A stretch of DNA of 64,000 nucleotides from Streptomyces sp. NRRL S-350 (lineage in GTDB: Bacteria; Actinomycetota; Actinomycetes; Streptomycetales; Streptomycetaceae). The stretch spans positions 62,001 through 126,000 of the forward strand of contig NZ_JOHO01000001.1 in assembly GCF_000719705.1 (NCBI RefSeq). The letters are read 5' to 3'. Each line of letters starts with the position of its first letter. Positions within the stretch are counted from its first letter, which is position 1. The notes under the pieces were generated by a model, which made no database searches, was not told the origin of the DNA, and worked only from the letters and a program-made list of their open reading frames with translations. Below, in pieces: positions 8,344 through 16,492 of the stretch. Both the position numbers and the translations under genes were made by a program.

Positions 8344-9879
8344 TCAGAGCACCTGCCGGGCTGGCTGAAGTTCCTCGTCAGACGCCGCCGGGTCCCGCCA
8401 GTCCAGGTCCAGCTGGTCGGCTCCCTCACGGACCACGATGGGCCCGTGCTTCTTCTCCAGCTTGTTGTACTGGGTGCGGCCCGAGCCCTCCTGCTGGTAG
8501 CCGGCCCACCGGGCGAGGTTGGGCTTGGTCAGCTCCACCCCCGCCTCCTGATGTGCCAGGTAGATCCGCTCGGCACGCTGGACCTTCGTCTCACCGGGCG
8601 GGGCGACGCCAAGGTTGACCTTGGGCTCCTCCACTCCGGTGTCGGCCGCCTCGTCATCCTCCTCATCGCCGTCCTCGTCCTTCGACTCACCCGACTCCGG
8701 GGCCGGGCTGCCCTCCGGCTCCGGAGCGGACGGGGCCTCCCCCTGCTCCAGTCCGCCTTCCGACTCGGGATCCGGCACCTGCTCCTGGCCGACACCGGAC
8801 TCCTCAGGCGCGCCCGCCGGGGCGTGCCCCACGGCCCCCTGCGGGTCGCCGGGCAACGGGACTGCAGGCGCGGCGGCCGACGGGGCGGCCGGGACGGGAG
8901 CCGTCGCGGGCGGGACGGCAAGGGGCACGTTCACCGGCGGAGCCGTCGCGGGAAGGACGGCAAGGGCCGGGACGGCAGCGGGCACATTCACTGGTGGGGC
9001 CGCGGCGGGCACATTCATCGGAGGAACCGCAGCAGGCACGTTCACCGGCGGGGCCGTCGCGGGCGCCTCCACAGCGGGCGGGACCGGTGGCGCCGCTTCA
9101 ACCGCAGCCGGGGCGGGCACCTCGTCAAGCTGCCGCTCAGCCGGTGCCGTGATGTCGACCGTGCTCCGGTCGATCGCGATGCCGAGCCGGGCCTGACGCA
9201 GCGGCCGCAGCTCGGCGGAGGTAGCCTTCCGCCGCCAGCCCCGTCCGTACTTCGCCCTCATGTCCTGCCGCAGCAGCATCTTCTCCTGGTAGCGCTCCAG
9301 AGCCAGGGCGTACGACCGGATCTCCCAGAGCTTCATGTCCCGCCAGATGGAGAAGGTCGCTACCGGCTGCAGGAACCAGCGGGACAGCCGGATGGAGTCC
9401 ATGTGCTGGTCGAGTTCGAGGTCCGTCGCCTTCGCGATCGCGTTGCGCATCGCTTCGGTGACGGCGATGAACAGGACCGGGATGGTCCCGTGCATCGCGG
9501 AGCCGAGAACGTCGGGCCAGGAGGACGCCGCGTTGAAGAAGATGGTCGCCGCGGTGAGCAGCCAGGCTATGTACCGCAGCAGGGGGTACTTCAGGTTGAC
9601 CGAGGTGAGGGCCAGGTCCAGGGCGAGCAGGACCGCGATCCCCAGGTCGACAGCCAGGGGGAACGCCGGGGCGAAAGAGCCGAAACCTTTCTCCTCGGCC
9701 AGGGCTCGCACCGCCGTGTAGGAGCCGACGAAGCCGGCCGTCGCGATCGCGAGCGACCCCGCCCCGATCGCGCCGAACAGCGCCTTGCGTCCCCTCGTCC
9801 ACTTCACCCGGGCGCGCGCCGGGGCGGGGGCGGGCGGTATGGACGGCCGGAGGACGGTGCTGCTCGACCCAGCGGTCAT
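8344..9879 (-). CDS. DUF2637-type membrane protein with Pro/Ala/Val repeat linker (511 aa)
   Basis: The ATG at 9879 has GAGGGAAG eight bases upstream. Residues 25-150 hold four hydrophobic segments typical of DUF2637, a family found on Streptomyces plasmids and often linked to spread (Spd-like) functions. A basic segment (about 160-235) follows, then a long Pro/Ala/Val linker with tandem PPVNVPAAVP-like units (bases about 8920-9070), an acidic Glu/Asp stretch, and a C-terminal domain of about 100 residues with helices (KVQRAERIYLAHQEAG) that could bind DNA. Its neighbourhood of partition and replication genes fits a plasmid maintenance or transfer role. That role is inferred, not shown. Confidence 0.85.
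   Translation of the reverse strand: MTAGSSSTVLRPSIPPAPAPARARVKWTRGRKALFGAIGAGSLAIATAGFVGSYTAVRALAEEKGFGSFAPAFPLAVDLGIAVLLALDLALTSVNLKYPLLRYIAWLLTAATIFFNAASSWPDVLGSAMHGTIPVLFIAVTEAMRNAIAKATDLELDQHMDSIRLSRWFLQPVATFSIWRDMKLWEIRSYALALERYQEKMLLRQDMRAKYGRGWRRKATSAELRPLRQARLGIAIDRSTVDITAPAERQLDEVPAPAAVEAAPPVPPAVEAPATAPPVNVPAAVPPMNVPAAAPPVNVPAAVPALAVLPATAPPVNVPLAVPPATAPVPAAPSAAAPAVPLPGDPQGAVGHAPAGAPEESGVGQEQVPDPESEGGLEQGEAPSAPEPEGSPAPESGESKDEDGDEEDDEAADTGVEEPKVNLGVAPPGETKVQRAERIYLAHQEAGVELTKPNLARWAGYQQEGSGRTQYNKLEKKHGPIVVREGADQLDLDWRDPAASDEELQPARQVL
8921..9070. repeat. In-frame tandem repeats in the DUF2637 gene
   Basis: Several degenerate copies of a unit reading (on the minus strand) roughly PP-[VM]-NVPAA-[VA]-P, some 24-36 bases each. 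They are easily seen on the plus strand as recurring GCGGGCACGTTCACCGG-like blocks. They lie in the Pro-rich linker and are likely to vary in copy number between strains. Confidence 0.7.
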
Positions 9880-10189
9880 TGGTCGTACTTCCCTCTCGTC
9901 GAGTCCGTGCGCAGGCGCGCATCGCACATAGAGGTGCGATCAACGCCTCGGGTGTGACACGGATCGACCTCCCGTCGCATTCAGGCCACCCCGGTGGCTT
10001 TGAACGGTACGAGGGATGAGGTCGACGAACCACCCCCTTTTTCTCACGTTACCCCGTTCCACCTGCCGATTTGTACTGAAGATCACGATCTTGCCCGCCC
10101 GTGGGCCCGGTCGGCGGCTTCGTTACGCTTCAGTAGACCCGCCTACCAGCTGGCTGGATTCACCGTCCCTGATCGCCTGGAGAGCCTCG

Positions 10190-10918
10190 ATGCCACCCAT
10201 GGTCACCGTCGTCGTCGCGCTCCTCGCCGGCCTCGCAGCGGGCGCAGCGGCCCGGCCGCTGATCTTTGCCCGCGCCGTACCCCGAGGCGAGCCGAACCGG
10301 ACCGCGTGCCCCTCCTGCGCCACCAGCTACCCCTCCCCCGGACTCCGCGGCCAGCTTCAAGCGACCACGGGACGCTGTTCCTCCTGCGGTTCGAAGACCG
10401 GCCCTGCCGCCGGCCTGCCCGAACTGCTCACCGGAGCGTCCTTCGCGGCCGTCGCCGCCGCCGGAGCAAGTGGCTGGGCCAGCGCCGCGCAGTATTGGCT
10501 CCTCGCCTGCGGAGCCGCTCTGACGGTCATCGACCTCAAGGTCCACCGCCTCCCCGACATCCTCACCCTGCCCGCGTCCGCCGGCACCCTCCTCCTGCTC
10601 GGCGGAGCCGCACTGGCCGGAGAGCCCGGCAGCATCTGGCGCGCCCTCACCGCGGCGGTGGTGGTCACCGCCGTCTACTTGGTCCTCGTCGTCGCCGGGA
10701 TGGGCATGGGCGACGTCAAACTCGCTCCCGCCGTCGGCGCGCTCCTCGGCTGGTCAAGTTGGACCTCCGTACTCTGGGGCACCTTCGCGGGGTTCGCCCT
10801 GGCCGCGGTCGCCAGCCTCGCACTGATCCTGACTGGGCGCGCATCCGCGAAGAGCCGTTTGGCCTTCGGCCCGTACATGGTGGCCGGCGCCGTCGTCATC
10901 TTCTCAGTGGGTATGTAG
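10190..10918 (+). CDS. Prepilin peptidase (A24 family)
   Basis: A membrane aspartyl protease that cleaves (and often N-methylates) type IV prepilin-like leader peptides. Visible marks are two CxxC pairs in the N-terminal loop (CPSC and CSSC, about residues 38-41 and 61-64), the first catalytic Asp in VIDLKVHRLPD (near 112) and the second in GMGMGDVK (near 170), set among seven or so hydrophobic segments. The 242 aa length fits full-length members. ATG 10190 has GGAGAG about six bases upstream. No pilin genes are adjacent, so the substrate may be elsewhere. It is divergent from the DUF2637 gene. Confidence 0.92.
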   Translation: MPPMVTVVVALLAGLAAGAAARPLIFARAVPRGEPNRTACPSCATSYPSPGLRGQLQATTGRCSSCGSKTGPAAGLPELLTGASFAAVAAAGASGWASAAQYWLLACGAALTVIDLKVHRLPDILTLPASAGTLLLLGGAALAGEPGSIWRALTAAVVVTAVYLVLVVAGMGMGDVKLAPAVGALLGWSSWTSVLWGTFAGFALAAVASLALILTGRASAKSRLAFGPYMVAGAVVIFSVGM

Positions 10919-11038
10919 ATCTGGCCTCCGCCTTGCCTCGGGTCCGGTCAGCCCTCAGCGCTGCCGCTTCCAAACCGGCTGCCTCGCACACTGATCGCTC
11001 CCGCACCATGCGTGCCATGTCCTGATGCCAGCCTCGCT

Positions 11039-11056
11039 GGCGTGTCGTGACACGCC
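11039..11056. promoter_or_regulatory. 18-bp palindrome upstream of the RHH/Doc-like pair
   Basis: GGCGTGTCGTGACACGCC has 8-bp arms around GT. It lies 55 bases before the antitoxin-like gene and is a plausible operator for the ribbon-helix-helix protein. Confidence 0.4.
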
Positions 11057-11086
11057 GACAAGGCAGGCCAGTGTGAGATCAAGAGT

Positions 11087-11110
11087 GACTGCATTGATAG
11101 CATTGCAGTC
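11087..11110. promoter_or_regulatory. Inverted repeat abutting the antitoxin-like start codon
   Basis: GACTGCA-N10-TGCAGTC ends at the base before ATG 11111, and TAGCAT (11098-11103) inside the spacer could be a -10 box for a leaderless transcript. An autoregulatory operator is a reasonable inference. Confidence 0.5.
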
Positions 11111-11371
11111 ATGAAGAGCATGACCTTGCGCGTCCCGGAAGAGGATGCGGCGCGCATCTCCAGGCGTGCAGCAGACCTTGGACTGTCAGTGAACGCGTAC
11201 CTTCACCGGACAGTGATGGCGGAGGTGAATCATGATGCTGATCGCTTCGCAGCACCAACCAGGGCGGTGCTGGAGTGGCTAGAGGCCGACCCCAAGGCGT
11301 CCGAGATCCTCGGCCCGTTGAGCGCGAAGATCGACCGCCCCCCGAAGCCCGAGCGAGAAGCGGCCGCGTGA
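11111..11371 (+). CDS. Ribbon-helix-helix antitoxin-like protein (86 aa)
   Basis: The N-terminus reads as a beta-strand (MTLRVP), a helix, the turn GLSVNAYL and a second helix, which is the layout of an Arc/MetJ-type RHH DNA-binding fold. The C-terminal half is a helical tail that would contact a partner. Its TGA overlaps the GTG of the Doc-like gene (GTGA), a classic type II toxin-antitoxin order. There is no RBS, so the transcript may start at the ATG. It probably represses its own operon through the adjacent inverted repeats. Confidence 0.8.
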   Translation: MKSMTLRVPEEDAARISRRAADLGLSVNAYLHRTVMAEVNHDADRFAAPTRAVLEWLEADPKASEILGPLSAKIDRPPKPEREAAA

Positions 11372-11739
11372 GCGAACGGTTGACCGTCGGGCATCTCTCC
11401 GCGGTGGCGCAGCAGATCCCCGGAAACCCTGCCATTGCCGACTGGGGAGTAGCGGCGGCTTCAATCGCTCGCTGCGAGGCAAACATCGCCGAATCCCCCG
11501 TCTACGTTGGCCCGGTGGGGCAGGCTGCCTCACTGTTCCATACGCTCCTGCGGCTGCCGATGCTGGAGTTCTCCAACGCTCTCTTTGCCATCGCGGCCTC
11601 GCTGGATCTGTTGCAGTACCACGGCGTTGAGTGCAGGGCCCGGCCTTCGGACTGGGCTGAATTGGCAGTACGGGTGGCAGAAGGCGACGCGAGCGTCGAC
11701 GATGTCCACTCCGCTATCAAGGCGTGGACCGCGACCTGA
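11368..11739 (+). CDS. Doc/Fic-fold protein with degenerate active site (123 aa)
   Basis: The length, the order of helices and the C-terminal pattern (a helix then VAEGDASVDDV) match Doc (death on curing) proteins, which modify EF-Tu with phosphate. Where Doc has HPFxDGNKRTA this protein has LPMLEFSNALFA, so the catalytic His, the GN pair and the Lys/Arg are missing or replaced. It should therefore lack classical Fic or Doc catalysis. It could be an inactive remnant, a non-enzymatic toxin or a binding protein. It is translationally coupled to the upstream RHH gene, which supports a toxin-antitoxin ancestry. Confidence 0.7.
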   Translation: MSERLTVGHLSAVAQQIPGNPAIADWGVAAASIARCEANIAESPVYVGPVGQAASLFHTLLRLPMLEFSNALFAIAASLDLLQYHGVECRARPSDWAELAVRVAEGDASVDDVHSAIKAWTAT

Positions 11740-11925
11740 ACTCCCGCCCCCACGCCTCCAGAGCCAACAGCAACCGAGCGTTCACGCTCTAACTCAGCCC
11801 CGAGATCCAGTGATCCGCCGGGGGGAGGCCCCGGCGGATCCCGGCAAACAAACGACCCCCTACAAGACCGAGGAATGCAGAGTAGCCGTGAAGTCCCAGA
11901 ATACCGATCGTTCGGAGGCTCGCAC

Positions 11926-12708
11926 GTGAGCAGCGAAGTACTGGTTCAGTCGGCCTCCGAAGTGATCGGCCGTCAGCTGAAGCCGTTCCCTGAGCAGGAG
12001 CCGTACGTCGTCGCGTCCCTCGGGTACAAGGGGGGTATCGGCAAGACCACGCTCGCCGAGGAAGTGGCACAGGAACTCGACGCAGTCGCCGTTGACTTGG
12101 ACTGGTCCAAGGGCGGCCTCACTGCCGGGTGGGGCTATCGGGAGGAGGAGCGCCAGGGCGCCCCGCTCCTCGAAGCCTTCGAGTCTGGCAAGGTGCCCGT
12201 CCCCCTTCGCGGTGGTGACCGCAAGCCTGACTTGATTCCGGGGCACACGACCTTCGGCGAGAACGAGCCGTCGGCGGAGAAGGTGGCTGATGACCTCCTG
12301 CGCTGGTCGAAGGAGCTGAAGCGACGGCTGGTCGTGGACACGCATCCTGATGCATGCCCTTCCACCTATGGTGCGATGGCCGCTGCCAACGTCGTCCTTA
12401 CGCCCGTGGTGCTCAAGGTCCGCGAGATGCGATCCCTCGAGCAGTTGCTTGAGGAGGCAAGCGACTACCCGCTTCTCCTGATCCCTTACATGGTCGATGG
12501 CGCTCCGTCGGAGCAGCTGATCAACGAGCTTGAGAGCATGGCCAAGAAGTACCAGGTCGCAGTGGGGCCGATGGTGAGCTACTACAAGTGGATCGGGGTG
12601 CGCAGGAAGCGCGTGGCCATTTGCTCCGAGCCCATCTTCAAGAAGGAGGAGCCCTTCGTGGAGCAGATCCGCGAGGTAGCGAAGGCGGCGTTGAACTATG
12701 CCCGATGA
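11926..12708 (+). CDS. parA: ParA-family partition ATPase
   Basis: The protein carries the deviant Walker A GYKGGIGKTT (residues 33-42) of ParA/MinD proteins, a Walker A' aspartate region (VAVDLDWSKGG) and a Walker B-like RLVVDTHPDA. ParA moves a partner-bound centromere over the nucleoid using ATP-dependent DNA binding. GTG 11926 is chosen because GGAGG lies seven bases upstream. The frame overlaps the next gene by 11 bases, so the two are coupled. At 260 aa without an N-terminal HTH it resembles a type Ib-style ParA. Plasmid partition is the expected role. Confidence 0.88.
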   Translation: MSSEVLVQSASEVIGRQLKPFPEQEPYVVASLGYKGGIGKTTLAEEVAQELDAVAVDLDWSKGGLTAGWGYREEERQGAPLLEAFESGKVPVPLRGGDRKPDLIPGHTTFGENEPSAEKVADDLLRWSKELKRRLVVDTHPDACPSTYGAMAAANVVLTPVVLKVREMRSLEQLLEEASDYPLLLIPYMVDGAPSEQLINELESMAKKYQVAVGPMVSYYKWIGVRRKRVAICSEPIFKKEEPFVEQIREVAKAALNYAR

Positions 12709-13783
12709 GACGTCGAACGGAATGGCGCAGCTCCGGGGAGTGAAGGCCGCTCGCAAGCGCACAGGGCCGCCCCCGCCGCGTAACCCCAAGAGCACTCCGC
12801 CTGCCGAGGCGCAAGACGGTCAGTCCGGGACTTCCGACGAAGGCGCAGCACAACTGCCCAGCGCAGACGCGGCCGCCCCGGCGGCTGATGCTGTGGTGGA
12901 TTCGTCGGCCTCCGCGCCCGCAGTCGCTCCCGCAGAACTCCCCGTAGCAGCTGACAAGCCCGCGGGCAGCGGCGACAAGGAGGACACAACCCTCCCTGTC
13001 GTCGAGGCCGCGGGGTCGAGCACGTCGGCCGAATCTGCTGAGGCTGTGGCGGATTCTCCCGTCTCCGCGCCCGCAGTCGCTCCCGCAGAGCTCCCCGTAG
13101 CAGCTGACACGGCCCCTGAGCCTGCGGCTCAGCGGCCGAAGGCTGTTGCCGAGCCTCACGGAGCAGCCAAGGCCAGCGGTGAAAGCGCTGTCGCTGACAC
13201 TCCGGCCTCTCGGATCGACGCCTCACCGGCTCGTGGCCTAGAGCGACGAGTTCAGAGCGGGACCGGCGTGGTTCACCGCGGGGCCGCCCAGTTGGCCTCG
13301 GAGTGGGACTCCTACACCATTCCGGCTGACTCAGGGGATCTCGTGCGCGCAGAAGAGGTTCTGTCTCAGCGGTACTTCGACCGGGAGCCCCTGAACGCTT
13401 CCGTCCCCGAGGCGCTCGAGATCGGGCTCCGCCTCGAGAAGCTCAGGGTGGTGTCGCGCATAAGGAGTATTCCGCCGGCCGACCTCGTCGCCCTTGGTCT
13501 CGACTGGTTCCTTCGCGGAGCGGTGAACGATCTCAGCGACATCGAGGCGCCTTGGGATCAGTACCGCGGATCGGGCACCTCTCCCGAGATCCCGCGCGCC
13601 GAGGTCGTACTTCAGCAGCGCTTCATCACGAGAGAGCAGCTTAAGGCTTCCGTGCCCCTGGAGCTGCAGCTTCCTCACCGCCTGGCCATGTACAAGGTCA
13701 GCAACAGGGCCCTACGGAAGGTCCCCGTTGCAGACATCGTGGCCGTGGCCATGGACCGATGGCTTCGACTGATGGGCTTCTGA
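12698..13783 (+). CDS. ParA partner with duplicated C-terminal module (361 aa)
   Basis: This gene overlaps parA and is placed where the centromere-binding ParB is expected, but no classical ParB HTH is visible. Residues 1-200 are a low-complexity Ala/Pro/Glu region containing a duplicated block. The C-terminal 150 residues hold two copies of a module of about 50 residues starting '[FI]-x-REpL-x-ASVP' and ending 'VA-x-[GA]-[LM]-D-x-[FW]-LR'. A third copy forms most of the next gene product. The module could be an RHH-like DNA-binding or dimerisation unit. A strong terminator (13800) closes the transcript. Confidence 0.75.
   Translation: MPDETSNGMAQLRGVKAARKRTGPPPPRNPKSTPPAEAQDGQSGTSDEGAAQLPSADAAAPAADAVVDSSASAPAVAPAELPVAADKPAGSGDKEDTTLPVVEAAGSSTSAESAEAVADSPVSAPAVAPAELPVAADTAPEPAAQRPKAVAEPHGAAKASGESAVADTPASRIDASPARGLERRVQSGTGVVHRGAAQLASEWDSYTIPADSGDLVRAEEVLSQRYFDREPLNASVPEALEIGLRLEKLRVVSRIRSIPPADLVALGLDWFLRGAVNDLSDIEAPWDQYRGSGTSPEIPRAEVVLQQRFITREQLKASVPLELQLPHRLAMYKVSNRALRKVPVADIVAVAMDRWLRLMGF
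12886..13109 (+). repeat. In-frame direct repeat inside the ParA-partner gene
   Basis: Bases 12911-12956 and 13064-13109 are identical but for one position, and flanking sequence (from about 12886 and 13039) is also similar. The period is 153 bases, a multiple of three, so the encoded linker is duplicated without a frameshift. Confidence 0.8.
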
Positions 13784-13799
13784 GCTCACAGGTTCACCC

Positions 13800-13838
13800 A
13801 GCAGGGGCCCAGCATCCGAAGATGCTGGGCCCCTGCTT
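13800..13838 (+). terminator. Strong intrinsic terminator
   Basis: A perfect 17-bp stem (13800-13816 and 13821-13837, AGCAGGGGCCCAGCATC) with a CGAA tetraloop, just after the ParA-partner stop codon. It lacks a long T-run, as is usual in actinomycetes. Confidence 0.85.
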
Positions 13839-13923
13839 TCGCCATGGCAATAGTTCGACGTACGTTGCTACGACTATTGGCCTAGGTGTTACACTATCCG
13901 TATCAACGCTGAAAGGGAGAAGC

Positions 13924-14253
13924 ATGGCATCGAAGGTGAAGGTGGCAGACCGCCTCCGCGAGTTGGCGCGCGCCGTGGAAGCCATGGACGAGTACGCCCA
14001 GGACAGTGATGCGTGGCTGTCTCCGCATCCAGCTACGCGCCACCTCATCGAGCGGAGGGGAGTAAGCCGAGAGCAGCTCAACTACTCCGTCCCCTCCGAC
14101 CTTGACCTGAAGACGCGTGTCAATACCTACAACGCCGAGCACGGCAATCCTGGCGCTGGCAACGTAGTCGCCGCAGCGCTCGACGCATGGCTTCGAGCGC
14201 ACGGATACCCCCCTGTCCTTGAAGAGGCAGACTCGCCTGATCAGGATCTCTGA
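13924..14253 (+). CDS. Single-module paralogue of the ParA-partner C-terminus (109 aa)
   Basis: ATG at 13924 with GGGAG five bases upstream, inside its own promoter region after the terminator at 13800. After an N-terminal helix (residues 5-25), residues 40-100 carry the same module as the ParA partner: VSREQLNYSVP, a helical middle, and VVAAALDAWLRAHGYPP. The shared module and adjacency suggest it binds the same DNA site or the same partner, perhaps as a small regulator of partition. That is inference; no family name is known to me. Confidence 0.75.
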   Translation: MASKVKVADRLRELARAVEAMDEYAQDSDAWLSPHPATRHLIERRGVSREQLNYSVPSDLDLKTRVNTYNAEHGNPGAGNVVAAALDAWLRAHGYPPVLEEADSPDQDL

Positions 14254-14920
14254 CAACTTGCGCCGCAGGTGATCTAGCACCTCCCCTTACGGCGGGAGGC
14301 AACCTTCGACTCTCGGCGACTAAGAGGCCCGCACGCGATTTCGGCGAAACCTATTGGCCGCCCGACAGGGCAAACCAGCCCTCTATGCGCACAGGCCCCT
14401 CTCGCTCCGACCGCCCGGGGCGCATCCTGGGGCGCAGCCATTCGGCGCTTCCAGCGCTCGCAGCGAGCCAGGATCGGCCTCCTCTTCCCCTTGGGCAACC
14501 TGATTGCCGTCAACCCACCAGCGGGGGGCCGATCCTCAAGATTCACGTCGCACGCGCCCATGGCATGGCACATCCACAGCTACGGCATCCCTGTCAGGTT
14601 TGCCTTCCTCGCGGTGCGGGCGGGCCGGCGCACCCGACGCGCAGCAGTTCGTCGCCAGGGCGCCCAAGGGCACTGTGGTTCCATCACGCTCGGTGTGGCT
14701 ACTGAACTGGCTCCTTCATCGACCACCGGCCACTCGCGATGCGACCGCGTCCAGGTGGCTGCGCGCTTCCCCGTAGGCGCAACTTCCAGGTTGACCCTCG
14801 CTCTACAGGAGGGCTGACGCCTGCCGTCATGCTCCCGCGCCTCACTAGCGAGTACCCAACGAGTCAGCCTTGGCCACCCACAACCGTCGACATCCGAGTC
14901 GGTACCGAGAGTGACATTAA

Positions 14921-14950
14921 CCTTTAACGGCGCGGCTTCGGCGTTAAAGG
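14921..14950. repeat. Inverted repeat CCTTTAACG-N12-CGTTAAAGG
   Basis: Perfect 9-bp arms around a 12-base spacer, AT-rich against the surroundings, within the gene-poor interval downstream of the partition genes. It is a possible protein-binding site. Confidence 0.5.
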
Positions 14951-15060
14951 AAACGGTGGACCGGCGTCGCGTGGATGTAGCTGGCCTGCCATCCGGAGGG
15001 GCAGCAGCGCTCGCTACGTCGCTCTACCGGTGCCTGGCCTCCGCCTGTGGCAGGCCCAGC

Positions 15061-15128
15061 GGGGCCTCCGCATCAAGCTCTTCCCAGACCCGCTAGCTTC
15101 GAGGTCAAGACCTTGATGCGGAGGCCCC
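15061..15128 (-). terminator. 17-bp inverted repeat downstream of the fic gene
   Basis: GGGGCCTCCGCATCAAG (15061-15077) and its exact complement (15112-15128) enclose 34 bases. It lies 60 bases beyond the stop of the minus-strand fic gene, so termination is the simplest role, though the large loop is unusual. Confidence 0.5.
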
Positions 15129-15187
15129 CGCGGCCTGTCGAACGATCCCTGCCGGCCACAGCCCCGCAAAGTTAAGTGCGTTGGAGC

Positions 15188-16492
15188 TTACGCGGACGGG
15201 TCGAGAGCCGAAAAGTCCCAACGCTGATAAGTGAGCCGTCGCTCCGAGCTGTTGATGAGGTCGAGCACATCTGTGGCCATGAATGCCCGCGTTCCCCGCT
15301 CAACTTCCTTTACCTGAACGATCCCTGCCCCAGCCAACTCCTCAAGCGCAGACTTCGCCGCAACAAAGGAAACGCCGAGAAGTGATTGAGCCGCACGTGC
15401 CGTCACCACTGGAACGCCAGGCAACTGCTCCATAAGTCGCACGACAGCCGAGTCCTTTCTCGGCAGCCCGCGGCGCTTTTGCTTCTCCCGGAAGCTGGCC
15501 AGGCGCGCGTCCCAGGTGGTACGCATGGCAGCGAGTTCCACGGTGAAACGACGTGACTCCGCAACTGCATCTCGAGTTGCAGCCAAGAAGACACGGATCC
15601 ATCCGTCGACACCTACGAGAGCCGCAGGATCGCTCGCATCGCCTTCATATCGGTATGCATTGAGCCCAGCGATATATTCGCGGGCATGGGAAAGTAGCGA
15701 CATAGAAATCGGAAGCACATGCCCCACCGCTAGTCCTTGCCGAGCAAGGACAGTGTGAATAAGTGCTCGCCCTGTTCTCCCATTTCCATCTGTGTATGGA
15801 TGAATGGTTTCGAATTGGGCATGCGTCAGAGCGGCCTGGACAAGCGGCAGAGGGTGCGGCTCAGAGATGAACCTCGCCAAGTCGTCCATGAGGGCGGGCA
15901 CCTCGCTCGGGGGTGGGGGAACGAATTCCGCACCGTGAGGACTTAGCCCACTGCCGCCAACCCAGTTCTGCACCCGCCGAACGGAGCCGGCACCCTCAGC
16001 CTGGTCTGTGCCAACCATCAGAGCCCTCTGAAGCGAGTCGATATCTTCCGGGGTGACGGCGGGGGAATCGTGCAGGACGGTGACGGCCTGCCGGAGGGCC
16101 AGGACGTTGTTGACCACCTCCCGCGCACTGGCATCGACACCACGCGGGGCCCGCGGCTCCTCGCCGGCCCGCATGCCGAGCATCAGCTCGAGCTCGGCTA
16201 CCGCGCGGGCTGACGCCACGACTCCTTCGATGCGCGACGACGCCACGGCCTCGGAGCGGAGCAGGAACCGGGCCAAAGATTCAAGGTGCGGACTAGTCGG
16301 GCTCGAGTCACCCAACGACCGAACCAAGGCATCCACTGTCGCGACCTCAGCTGCCACCTCCGTCGAGAGCCGGACAGACCGCCCGCATAGCGCATCAGGC
16401 ACATAGGCACGGAAGGTTCCAGGCAGTCCAGCCGCCCACGACGCCTCGGCATCAGGCTGCGACTGCCACCGCTGCTCGGAAAACCTTGCCAC
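15188..16492 (-). CDS. Fic-domain AMPylator-type protein with wHTH tail
   Basis: Fic enzymes usually transfer AMP from ATP to hydroxyl side chains of target proteins. The active-site motif HPYTDGNGRTGR is intact at residues 231-242. An inhibitory-helix motif SSRIEG sits upstream at 85-90, as in class II Fic proteins that keep their own inhibitor in cis, so no separate antitoxin is required. A C-terminal segment (about 345-410) looks like a winged helix. The gene is transcribed alone towards the gene-poor interval. Class II Fic proteins of this layout are often regulators rather than toxins; the target is unknown. Confidence 0.93.
   Translation of the reverse strand: MARFSEQRWQSQPDAEASWAAGLPGTFRAYVPDALCGRSVRLSTEVAAEVATVDALVRSLGDSSPTSPHLESLARFLLRSEAVASSRIEGVVASARAVAELELMLGMRAGEEPRAPRGVDASAREVVNNVLALRQAVTVLHDSPAVTPEDIDSLQRALMVGTDQAEGAGSVRRVQNWVGGSGLSPHGAEFVPPPPSEVPALMDDLARFISEPHPLPLVQAALTHAQFETIHPYTDGNGRTGRALIHTVLARQGLAVGHVLPISMSLLSHAREYIAGLNAYRYEGDASDPAALVGVDGWIRVFLAATRDAVAESRRFTVELAAMRTTWDARLASFREKQKRRGLPRKDSAVVRLMEQLPGVPVVTARAAQSLLGVSFVAAKSALEELAGAGIVQVKEVERGTRAFMATDVLDLINSSERRLTYQRWDFSALDPSA

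Larger units (their letters stand above)
14254..15187. other. Gene-poor interval with inverted repeats
   Basis: About 930 bases without a convincing coding frame. The ORFs present lack codon bias and RBSs. Base composition is lower in GC than the flanks. It contains a 9-bp inverted repeat at 14921 and a 17-bp inverted repeat at 15061 and little else I can interpret. It could be a decayed gene or a partition/origin region. Confidence 0.5.

Noticed and set aside
11926..14253. Classical ParB protein with HTH
   Set aside because: The partner of ParA shows no ParB-type HTH or ParB box; I therefore did not name it parB.
14274..14817. Several overlapping ORFs in the gene-free interval
   Set aside because: None shows codon bias, an RBS or a recognisable fold.
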